A model generated the notes under the pieces. The model saw only the letters and a program-made list of their open reading frames with translations, ran no database searches and was not told the DNA's origin. From assembly GCA_012520395.1 (NCBI GenBank), contig JAAYOL010000049.1, positions 1 through 38,967 of the forward strand: a DNA stretch of 38,967 nt, written 5' to 3'. Made by a program: the position numbers and the translations under genes. Source of the DNA: Clostridiales bacterium. GTDB lineage: Bacteria > Bacillota > Clostridia > Oscillospirales > Oscillospiraceae. Within the stretch, counting starts at the first letter, position 1; every line of letters begins with the position of its first letter. Below, one piece after another: positions 32,142 through 38,967 of this stretch.

Positions 32142-32927
32142 TTACAGTGAGTATCTTATGCCCATAGTGTCGCGCGGGGCGACGGACATTTCAAAATCCC
32201 TGCCCAGAATGGCACCGCCGCGCCTGAGATGCGAATTCACCGACGAAAACGCAAGCTCGGGCGTGTTGTTGTCACGGCTCAGATGTGCCAGAACAAGACG
32301 CCTCGTTCCGCTCTCCACCAGCGCCATGGCAAATTGTGCCCCGGCCTCGTTGGAAAGGTGCCCCCTGTCCCCAAGAATTCGTTTTTTAAGAAAAGGCGGG
32401 TATTTGCCTATCCTCAGCATTTCGACATCATAGTTTGACTCAAGGACCACCGCATCGCATCCGCTGACGGCCTCCAATACCGAGCGGGGCACGCAGCCCA
32501 GATCGGTTACAAGTGCCAGAGAGCGGCCTCTCGCGCACAGCCTGTATCCGACGCTCTCGGGTGTGTCATGGGGTGTCCTGAAGCTATGTACCTCGACTGA
32601 GCCGAGTCCGAAGCTGTCGCCGGCCCTGAAATCACAGATGGTTTCACATAGCTCCGGCACCGAGGATATAAGAGCGCTTGCTGTTTTATGCGCCGCATAA
32701 ACCGGCAGAGCAAAGTGCTTCGTCAGATTAACAAGACCCTTAACATGGTCCGAATGTTCATGGGTTATCAGAATGCCGGACAGGTCCGTGGGGTGCAGTC
32801 CCAGATTCTTCAGAGAAAGCGCTGTGCGCCGCATGGAGATGCCGGCATCTATAAGTATATGCGTGCTCTCGTAGGAAACGAGCATACAATTTCCACTAGA
32901 GCCGCTTGCTAAGGTGCAGAATTTCAA
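32142..32927 (-). CDS. walJ: WalJ/YycJ-type metallo-beta-lactamase-fold hydrolase
   Basis: About 261 residues, MBL fold. Motifs: LKFCTLASGSSGN start, THEHSDHVKGL (metal site HxHxDH), VVLESNYDVEMLRIGKYP and RGHLSNEAGA, LVLAHLSRDNNTPELA. WalJ is the conserved MBL protein of the wal locus, linked to coordinating DNA replication and cell division. I chose TTG at 32927 behind GGAAGTGA, which gives the family N-terminus; the frame runs open to 32978. Downstream neighbours rlmH and upstream murA. Confidence 0.9.
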   Translation of the reverse strand: MKFCTLASGSSGNCMLVSYESTHILIDAGISMRRTALSLKNLGLHPTDLSGILITHEHSDHVKGLVNLTKHFALPVYAAHKTASALISSVPELCETICDFRAGDSFGLGSVEVHSFRTPHDTPESVGYRLCARGRSLALVTDLGCVPRSVLEAVSGCDAVVLESNYDVEMLRIGKYPPFLKKRILGDRGHLSNEAGAQFAMALVESGTRRLVLAHLSRDNNTPELAFSSVNSHLRRGGAILGRDFEMSVAPRDTMGIRYSL

Positions 32928-32961
32928 TTTTTCACTTCCGATCCGCGGGTATTTCAATTTA

Positions 32962-33000
32962 TTAAGCAAAAGGAGCATCCGTTTAAGACGCCCCCTTTTT
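32962..33000 (-). terminator. Terminator-like hairpin after murA
   Basis: On the minus strand AAAAGGGGGCGTC pairs with GGATGCTCCTTTT (one bulge, two G-U) around TTAAAC, then TTTTGCTTAAT. It lies 22 bases after murA and may separate it from walJ or attenuate read-through. Confidence 0.5.
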
Positions 33001-33021
33001 GTATTTAAGACTACAATATAT

Positions 33022-34317
33022 TCAGATGGCTATACCGGGGGAGGAGCCCTTTTCCAAAACGGAGACACACTCTATGTCGGCGCCGGCACTTTTGAACTTT
33101 TCCACCAGATTCTCATAGCCGCGTTCTATGTGGTACACGTCCTCGACCTCGGTAGTTCCTATCGCGCACAGCCCTGCTATCACCATGGCCGCCCCCGCAC
33201 GAAGGTCGCAGGCCTTTACCGGCGCACCTGTCAGAGCCGGTACGCCCTCAATAACTGCTATTTTCCCGTCCACCTGTATCTTTGCGCCCATGCGCCTTAG
33301 CTCGTCGACATACCTGTAACGGTTGTCCCACACGCCCTCAGTGACGACGCTGATACCCTCGGCCAGACAGAGACCGACAGCCACCTGAGGATGCATATCC
33401 GTCGGGAAGCCGGGGTAGGGCAGGGTTTTTACATTAGTCCTACAGAGCGAACCTGTGCGCTTGACAAAAATGGCATCCTCGCGGGCCTCTATCGTCACGC
33501 CCATCTCGATGAGCTTTGCCGTAATACAGTCAAGATGCTTGGGGATGACATTCTTTATAAGCACCTCGCCACCGACGGCGGCGACCGCCGCAAGATAGGT
33601 CCCAGCCTCTATCTGGTCTGGTATGATGGAGTAAAAGCCGCCGCTCATCTTGTCTACTCCACGGATTTTTATGACGTTTGTACCGGCGCCTCTGACGTCT
33701 GCGCCCATGGAGTTTAAAAAGTTGGCTACATCGACTATGTGCGGTTCGCGGGCGACGTTTTCGATAATGGTCTGACCCTCTGCCAGCACGGCGGCGAGCA
33801 TTATGTTTATAGTTGCCCCTACGGAAACTACGTCGAGGTAGATGTCGGCCCCGCGCAGTCTGCCTCCGGGTACGTTTGCATAGATTATTCCGTTTCTTAT
33901 CTCGACCTCGGCGCCCATCGCCGTAAAGCCTTTGATATGCTGGTCAATAGGCCTGACACCTAAATCACAGCCGCCCGGCATCGATACCTCAGCCCTTCCG
34001 AATCGGCCGAGCATCGCCCCGACAAGATAGTAGGATGCCCGTATCTGACGCATCAGCTCAAACGCGGTGCCCCTCTTAGAGATGTCGGTACAGTTAATAT
34101 CCATGGTGTGCCTGTTTATGGTGTTGATTTCTGCCCCATGTTGCTCAAGTATTCTGAGGAGCAGGGTGACGTCGCTGATTTGAGGGATATTTTCAATTCT
34201 GCAAACTCCGTCAACAAGCAGTGCGGCCGGTATTATCGCGACAGCCGCGTTCTTTGCGCCGCTGATCTCAATTTCGCCGCTAAGCGGTTTCCCGCCATGG
34301 ATTACATACTTTGTCAA
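33022..34317 (-). CDS. murA: UDP-N-acetylglucosamine 1-carboxyvinyltransferase (MurA)
   Basis: A 431-residue enolpyruvyl transferase, first committed step of peptidoglycan synthesis. It has GAKNAAVAI (20-28, K22/N23 catalytic region), the fosfomycin-reactive Cys C117 in SMPGGCDLGVRPIDQH, PGFPTDMHPQ and RAGAAMVIAG. Slightly longer than the usual 417-425 residues. The start is TTG with AAGGATGTGA upstream. It lies inside the wal locus, between yycI and walJ, where it is not found in Bacillus. Confidence 0.95.
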   Translation of the reverse strand: MTKYVIHGGKPLSGEIEISGAKNAAVAIIPAALLVDGVCRIENIPQISDVTLLLRILEQHGAEINTINRHTMDINCTDISKRGTAFELMRQIRASYYLVGAMLGRFGRAEVSMPGGCDLGVRPIDQHIKGFTAMGAEVEIRNGIIYANVPGGRLRGADIYLDVVSVGATINIMLAAVLAEGQTIIENVAREPHIVDVANFLNSMGADVRGAGTNVIKIRGVDKMSGGFYSIIPDQIEAGTYLAAVAAVGGEVLIKNVIPKHLDCITAKLIEMGVTIEAREDAIFVKRTGSLCRTNVKTLPYPGFPTDMHPQVAVGLCLAEGISVVTEGVWDNRYRYVDELRRMGAKIQVDGKIAVIEGVPALTGAPVKACDLRAGAAMVIAGLCAIGTTEVEDVYHIERGYENLVEKFKSAGADIECVSVLEKGSSPGIAI

Positions 34318-34407
34318 GGGCTCACATCCTTAGATTTTATTTATAGTAAAAAGCAGTTTCAGAGCCGTTTCTCTATATTTTTGATTCACCTTTAATAATC
34401 ATAAGCA

Positions 34408-34437
34408 ATTGTATCACATTTACATAAAATTTGTAAA
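34408..34437 (-). promoter_or_regulatory. murA promoter
   Basis: TTTACA (34437-34432), 18-base spacer and TACAAT (34413-34408) on the minus strand. Two short palindromes lie further upstream, ATATAC-C-GTATAT and ATTAC-N3-GTAAT (about 34464-34500), with no assigned role. Confidence 0.5.
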
Positions 34438-34510
34438 GAAATTTCTGACTCGACATGAAAAAACTATATACGGTATATTTCCCCAAATTACAATGTAATA
34501 TTTAGTTTCA

Positions 34511-35344
34511 TCAGTCGGGAAAAGAGACCATATCTCCTGTTAAGCCGTTAACATAATACTTACCGACATCCGTGGTTATGCACCAGTACGGAGCAAGGCG
34601 GCCGCTGCCGGAGACAGAGGCTGAAAAGCTGTAACCGGGGGTGATTGTGATAATTTCATTGCAAATCAAATCCGATTCCCTGACTGCGTTCAGAAAGCTG
34701 ATTAGGGCGGTGTTGACCCCTATCATAGGCTCGGAAGGTGAAGGGGAGGGGAGAGAGGTCAGTCTGCGGCCGTGAATGGACATTAGGCTCTCGCCGTTAA
34801 AGGACATCGTAATCCTGCAATTAAAGATACCGACGTCTTCGAACAAAGGCGTAAATTGGACTGAAGACAGGCTGCCGCCATCGTCGTACTTTATCTCGGC
34901 ACTTTTTAGGTCTGCTGTAATGTCAAGTTGATCGAGATAAGAGCCTAAGGCTTTAAGTGAGCTGTCGGGCATGGCAATCCCGGCTGCAATCGTGATTGAA
35001 AACTCGCCGTTTCCCCTGAATACTGCCTCACCGAGCGGGCTTGAGTATTGGTAAATGTTACCGCCGGGCTCATATACCTGACATTTTCCCAAAACTGCTT
35101 CTGCCACAGACCTCTCGCTTTCGGTGTCGCGCTGCACGTCGTAGGAGCCTAAATCGCTGTAAACGGGTATTACGGACATATCCAGAGATATGCCATATGA
35201 ACTCAAAATACGTATTACGTCTTCTTTTGCCTTCTTCTCCAGTTTGCCCGTTTCAATGCGTCCGATTATAAAAAGGACAAGGAAAAAGATGTTAACAATC
35301 AGAAGAATAATTATTATAATGTTCTTTATTTTTGAAAGTTCCAC
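34511..35344 (-). CDS. yycI: YycI-like WalK regulator
   Basis: A 277-residue protein with a short cytoplasmic start, one membrane segment (about 8-28) and an extracytoplasmic domain. It follows the YycI pattern: KIKNIIIIILLIVNIFFLVLF, then IGRIETGKLEKKAKEDVIRILSSYGISL, and a C-terminal YycH/YycI-fold region ending PYWCITTDVGKYYVNGLTGDM. YycI binds WalK with YycH in the membrane and tunes its activity. The start appears to be GTG. Identification rests on topology, motif and gene order. Confidence 0.82.
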   Translation of the reverse strand: MELSKIKNIIIIILLIVNIFFLVLFIIGRIETGKLEKKAKEDVIRILSSYGISLDMSVIPVYSDLGSYDVQRDTESERSVAEAVLGKCQVYEPGGNIYQYSSPLGEAVFRGNGEFSITIAAGIAMPDSSLKALGSYLDQLDITADLKSAEIKYDDGGSLSSVQFTPLFEDVGIFNCRITMSFNGESLMSIHGRRLTSLPSPSPSEPMIGVNTALISFLNAVRESDLICNEIITITPGYSFSASVSGSGRLAPYWCITTDVGKYYVNGLTGDMVSFPD

Positions 35345-35369
35345 AAAACCGGCCCTTTCCTGAGTATTC

Positions 35370-36692
35370 CTATCGAAGGGTCCATTGGGGTGTCAAGGCT
35401 CCGTCCCCATCCTCATGATATTCGAGCACCGGCTCCCCGCCCTCCTCGCCAATCAGGACTGCCGCCTGCAAATCGGGCAGAGCGGGCGTATAGCCGCTTA
35501 CGGAGCTAAAGGATCTGAAGCAGAGCCTGGCCTCGGTAATTACATCACCGGTTATTTTAATAACCGCTGCGTGCGGGGAGGAGGACGGGCGCAGTTTAAT
35601 GCCGTTAAAGAAGTAATCAAAGGTCAGTATGATGCTGCCGTCCCTGTTGTAGGTATGCCTGGTGTAATACAGCTCCGCAGCGCCGGCAGTGCCGCCGACA
35701 AGGGCACTGGCAAATGAGCGCGCGCCCTCCAGCAGTTCGCTTACCTGCGGCTTGTCGCCTAAATAGCTAATCTTCAGCCTGTCCCCTGTGTCTCCGGTCG
35801 CCTTATATATGGCAAGGCCGCTGGCATAAATCCGGAGCGAGCAGTTTTCCGATATATAAACGTCGGCGCCCGATTCGTAATACTGTGATGTCAATTGCGG
35901 ATTCATCTCAAACCCGAGAAGTATGTCACGCATTTCGATTTTGTCAGACATCGGGTTGGACGAGCAGACAGAGGGTACCCTGCCGGTATCTGGAAGGATA
36001 AGCGTATAGGGGTCGACTTTTTTAATATCTTTGCCGAGCTCAAAGGCGTAGTAGCTGTTATTGGGAAGATACTTTGCCATACAGGATGCGAGGGAGGAGT
36101 ATAGCACGGCGGTTTTCGAGCGGTAAAACAGACCGTTGTTGCCGATATAATATAAGTACACGCCCCGGTCTTCGGTGCCGGATATGCATATGCGACGGGC
36201 GCTGTGCTCTGCCCCCCGGTGGGTCATGTCTGCTCCGAGCAGCCACCTTGTAAGCGCGGAAAGAGGTATGGGGTTTAGATAATCAAAATATATTCCGGCG
36301 GAGGTAATTGCGGAGCGCCAAGCGATCTCGGTTATTGCCTGCGGCTCCGAGGAGGAACCGAGGGCCTCACCAAGTATGTTTGCCGTATCGTTGTAGAAGG
36401 CTGAAAGCCCTTCCCCGTCGTACTTGATGCCGTAGTGGTGCCCCCCGATTCCGGTGACAACGGCGTAGACCGGCCTTGCCGCCTCGGCAAAATCTATTTC
36501 GCGGTCATGCGGAGCAGATGTGACCGATACGCTCTTTAATGAAGTCAGCCAGCCGGGGAGCCGGGACAGGAGGGGAGCCGAATCAATAAACTCGTCAAAG
36601 TACCCCGTCTTGCCCGCAAGAAAAACAGCGGAGGCGATAAGAACAAATATAAGGACGGTTTTCCCCGTTTCCCTGAACCGTTTCAACTTCAA
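35370..36692 (-). CDS. yycH: YycH-like WalK regulator
   Basis: A 440-residue protein with one N-terminal membrane anchor (about 13-31) and a large extracytoplasmic part. Sequence similarity to Bacillus YycH is weak, so the call leans on position (walK-yycH-yycI), size, and single-anchor topology. It overlaps the walK stop by 4 bases. Start is TTG; TTG 36692 is used, but TTG 36686 has a better ribosome-site spacing. With YycI it should modulate WalK. Confidence 0.75.
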   Translation of the reverse strand: MKLKRFRETGKTVLIFVLIASAVFLAGKTGYFDEFIDSAPLLSRLPGWLTSLKSVSVTSAPHDREIDFAEAARPVYAVVTGIGGHHYGIKYDGEGLSAFYNDTANILGEALGSSSEPQAITEIAWRSAITSAGIYFDYLNPIPLSALTRWLLGADMTHRGAEHSARRICISGTEDRGVYLYYIGNNGLFYRSKTAVLYSSLASCMAKYLPNNSYYAFELGKDIKKVDPYTLILPDTGRVPSVCSSNPMSDKIEMRDILLGFEMNPQLTSQYYESGADVYISENCSLRIYASGLAIYKATGDTGDRLKISYLGDKPQVSELLEGARSFASALVGGTAGAAELYYTRHTYNRDGSIILTFDYFFNGIKLRPSSSPHAAVIKITGDVITEARLCFRSFSSVSGYTPALPDLQAAVLIGEEGGEPVLEYHEDGDGALTPQWTLR

Positions 36693-38479
36693 ACCCTCCG
36701 AAAATGGCCTGTCTGCTGAACAGGCGTTTCTATGGGAAGAGTCACAGTCATAGTGGTGCCCTTGCCCACTGTACTTTCTACAGAAATGTTCCCATTATGC
36801 CTAATGACGATGTCGTTTGCGATGGAAAGCCCAAGCCCCGTGCCGCCGGAGGCCCTGGAGCGGGCCTTGTCCACTCTGTAAAAGCGGTCGAAAATACGCG
36901 GCAGGTCTTCCGGCGGGATGCCAATCCCCGTGTCAGCGACCTCCATCCAGACAGTGTTCTTGCCCCTGCCCGCGCGCACACTGATGCTCCCGCCCTCGGG
37001 GGTATAGCGGACAGCGTTGGATAAAATATTGAGCAGGACCTGTTCAATCCGGGATTTGTCGCCGAATATGTCCGGGAGATTGTTTTCTACCTCCAAAGAC
37101 ATTTCAAGGCCGCTCTTTTTCGCTTCAAGCAGCATTGCTTCGTAGATGTTTTTGACCGAAAGGGAGAAGGAGAAGCTCTCAAAATTGAGGTCGGCCTTTC
37201 CGGAATCGAACCTTGAAAGCGTGAGCAGGTCCTGAACGATTTTCGTCATGCGGTCGCTCTCGTTTACGATTACCCTGAGGAAATTCTTCTCCATGTCGGC
37301 GGGCATGTCCTCTGAATCAACAAGAGTCTCGGCATAGCTTCTGATGTTCGTAATGGGAGTTCTCAGCTCATGCGATACGTTCGCGACAAATTCACGGCGC
37401 AGCTCGTCAGACTTTTTCTGCTGGGTAACGTCGTGTATAACGGCCAATATGCCGCCCTGCTCTCCATAGCCTGAAAAGGGCGCCATAGATATCTCAAGAT
37501 CCATGGAGTTTATATTTCGCTCATACTCCGCGTACTCAGGGCTTTTCAGAAGAAGGAGCTCGTCCATCGAGGTGAAGCCGCCGAACAAGGTGTTAAAGTT
37601 TACGGACTTGTCATCGAGGGAAAGGCCCAGCATGCGCTCTGCTGCGGGATTGTGGTGCATAATGGAGCCGTCTCTTGAGAAGGCGATTACTCCGTCGGTC
37701 ATATGTAGAAATACGGTCATCAGCTTGTTACGCTCATTTTCAATGTCGTTGAGCGTATCCTTGAGCTGCTTTGCCATATTATTAAAGGTCTGAGTCAGTA
37801 CGCCGATTTCGTCATGGGTCTGAACCTCAATTTTTTTCGTAAAATCTCCGTGTGAGACCCTTTCTGCCGCCCTGGTCAGGCTTTGAATTGGCGTTATCAT
37901 CGTCTTAGATAGCAGAAAGCTGAGCAACAAGGAGATAACAAGGCCAATTATCAGAGCCTCCACAATAATCTGAAAAAGCTCCATATTCAGGTCGGCCACC
38001 GTTTGCTTGTTGTCGCGGACATAGACTATGTAGGTGCCCACTTGTCCGGAGATGGGGAGGGCCACATCCATATAATTCTGGGTGTAGCTGCTCGACCAGC
38101 CTTCCTCGCCGGTCAGGGCGGCCAAAATATTGGGGCTTTTTTCGAGAACCAGGTTCTCCTGGGGGTCCGAACTCAGAAGAGGGTTGCCAAATTCGCTGTC
38201 GAGAATATAGTAGTTTCTGGAGCCGGAGTTAATGCCGAGGGCGCCCTTGTTGGCGCTGAGTATTTCATCAAGCTTTGCAGGGCCGTCGGGGTCGTCGGCT
38301 GCGCTGCGAAGGTCCGCGACAAATTCGGGTATTGAGAAAAAGGAAATCATCTGATTGTAAAACTCATTGGTGTAGAAGCTTAGAACGCCGCGAATCAGAA
38401 AGGCGCCGACAACGGTCATTAGAGATATTATAAGTAGCAGCATGATAAGCACAAGCTTAATGTGCAGCCCTCTTTTCAC
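36689..38479 (-). CDS. walK: Sensor histidine kinase WalK (YycG)
   Basis: About 596 residues, WalK layout: membrane segment (about 7-30), extracytoplasmic sensor (31-165), membrane segment (about 170-192), HAMP (193-245), PAS (about 255-355), HisKA with FVANVSHELRTPITN (His about 370), and HATPase with N box NILSNAVRYTPEGG, G1 DTGIGIP and G2 GGTGLGL. WalK controls cell-wall turnover through WalR. I prefer the GTG at 38479 (MKRGLHIKL) behind GGGGTGG; the frame extends to 38497. No walR lies beside it. Confidence 0.93.
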   Translation of the reverse strand: MKRGLHIKLVLIMLLLIISLMTVVGAFLIRGVLSFYTNEFYNQMISFFSIPEFVADLRSAADDPDGPAKLDEILSANKGALGINSGSRNYYILDSEFGNPLLSSDPQENLVLEKSPNILAALTGEEGWSSSYTQNYMDVALPISGQVGTYIVYVRDNKQTVADLNMELFQIIVEALIIGLVISLLLSFLLSKTMITPIQSLTRAAERVSHGDFTKKIEVQTHDEIGVLTQTFNNMAKQLKDTLNDIENERNKLMTVFLHMTDGVIAFSRDGSIMHHNPAAERMLGLSLDDKSVNFNTLFGGFTSMDELLLLKSPEYAEYERNINSMDLEISMAPFSGYGEQGGILAVIHDVTQQKKSDELRREFVANVSHELRTPITNIRSYAETLVDSEDMPADMEKNFLRVIVNESDRMTKIVQDLLTLSRFDSGKADLNFESFSFSLSVKNIYEAMLLEAKKSGLEMSLEVENNLPDIFGDKSRIEQVLLNILSNAVRYTPEGGSISVRAGRGKNTVWMEVADTGIGIPPEDLPRIFDRFYRVDKARSRASGGTGLGLSIANDIVIRHNGNISVESTVGKGTTMTVTLPIETPVQQTGHFRRV

Positions 38480-38603
38480 GGTTACCACCCCAGCCAATTC
38501 ATATATTGAAATTGCAATCCTCTGGTTTCAGTCGTATCAGAAAATATAAAAATCGCCATGCTACGACACAGCCTGTATTGCCTGATTTGCACGCCGTCTA
38601 TAA

Positions 38604-38649
38604 ACTAACCACTTTCCGGTTAGTATATCATAAGATAACGATAAAGCAA
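38604..38649 (-). promoter_or_regulatory. walK promoter with an overlapping inverted repeat
   Basis: TTGCTT (38649-38644), 16-base spacer and TATACT (38627-38622) on the minus strand, 143 bases before the walK GTG. The inverted repeat ACTAACC-N7-GGTTAGT (38604-38624) overlaps the -10 and the start site. It may be an operator or a leader hairpin. The rest of 38480-38603 shows nothing clear. Confidence 0.5.
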
Positions 38650-38675
38650 ACAGGTTTTCCGCCCGAGCCCACATA

Positions 38676-38701
38676 TAAAAAGGGGGAGCAGTGCTCCCCC
38701 T
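38676..38701 (-). terminator. SASP gene terminator
   Basis: AGGGGGAGC/GCTCCCCCT with a 3-base loop (38681-38701), then TTTTTATATG on the minus strand. It lies 26 bases after the SASP stop and isolates that gene from walK. Confidence 0.88.
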
Positions 38702-38727
38702 CTAACAGACCGAAATTCTTACTCCGT

Positions 38728-38901
38728 CTAACCGCCCGGCAGATTGCGTTCAGCCATTTCTATGGCCTTCCTCACAATGTTGCCGCAGTCCCTAGACGAA
38801 ACGTCACCCCATCCTCTGGATTTGACAGTTTCGTATACCCCAAGTTCCTTGGCTATTTCCATCTTGAGATTATCAGACATTATGCTGTTTCGTCCGCTCA
38901 T
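38728..38901 (-). CDS. Small acid-soluble spore protein, alpha/beta type
   Basis: A 57-residue SASP. It has the GPR protease cleavage region (KMEIAKELGV, Glu-Ile-Ala) and the DNA-binding signature GWGDVSSRDCGNIVRKAIEMAE. SASPs coat and protect spore DNA. GGAGGAA precedes the ATG by 6 bases. It sits where walR would be expected, upstream of walK, and has its own terminator. The family call is firm and proves spore-forming ancestry. Confidence 0.95.
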   Translation of the reverse strand: MSGRNSIMSDNLKMEIAKELGVYETVKSRGWGDVSSRDCGNIVRKAIEMAERNLPGG

Positions 38902-38967
38902 TTCAATTCCTCCTCATATAATTCAAAGAAATTGCTGAAGTGGTGCGACTAAATTTCTGTCTGTGCC

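Overview
The window looks like chromosomal DNA of a strictly anaerobic, endospore-forming member of the Clostridia (Bacillota), probably an Oscillospirales/Eubacteriales-type organism. The sporulation genes (an alpha/beta SASP, a PdaB-type deacetylase, a SpoVB-type flippase) show the spore former. Hcp, rubredoxin, duplicated FeoA with FeoB, radical SAM and EFR1-type ferredoxin proteins, and a 2-hydroxyacyl-CoA dehydratase pair show the anaerobe. A WalK/YycH/YycI/WalJ/RlmH block is typical of Bacillota. Coding DNA is moderately GC-rich and the intergenic DNA is strongly AT-rich. No insertion sequence, prophage or CRISPR array was seen.

Layout. 1-2.3 kb: end of a probable DegV gene, a thioredoxin-reductase-like flavoprotein with a Crp/Fnr regulator, a cluster of perfect hairpins, then trxA on the other strand with a Crp-like palindrome near -41. 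2.3-6.9 kb: pyruvate kinase, a roughly 205-nt multibranched structured RNA upstream of it, a small radical SAM protein, an EFR1 flavodoxin/ferredoxin protein and a LysR regulator. 7-9.5 kb: two dehydratase/benzoyl-CoA-reductase-like subunits. 9.6-12.6 kb: feoA-feoA-feoB-Cys-rich peptide with three DtxR/IdeR-like palindromes. 12.7-14.9 kb: cupin-rubredoxin-hcp operon.

14.9-17.6 kb: a compact c-di-GMP/pilus locus on the minus strand. It runs promoter, c-di-GMP-I (GEMM) riboswitch, terminator, prepilin peptidase, Flp pilin, terminator, and then a membrane GGDEF protein. A tRNA-Thr(CGT) lies just upstream. An AT-rich intergenic region with three clustered DnaA boxes follows. 18-27.6 kb: tsaD, rimI, polA, a SpoVB-type flippase, a tiny Cys-rich ORF, recG and a dihydrolipoamide-dehydrogenase-like enzyme. 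27.7-29.3 kb: a pdaB-like gene with a sporulation-type promoter, and mntP behind a yybP-ykoY (Mn2+) riboswitch. 29.4-38.5 kb: phosphoglucomutase, zinc-ribbon protein, rlmH, walJ, murA, yycI, yycH and walK, all on the minus strand. walK has no walR beside it; a SASP gene occupies the upstream position.

The best regulatory stories, all read directly from sequence, are: (1) the c-di-GMP riboswitch controlling a Flp pilin/prepilin peptidase operon next to a diguanylate cyclase; (2) the Mn2+ riboswitch on mntP, with aptamer P1 and a downstream hairpin that cannot coexist; (3) the DtxR-like operators on the feo operon; (4) the unassigned structured RNA at 3805-4009.
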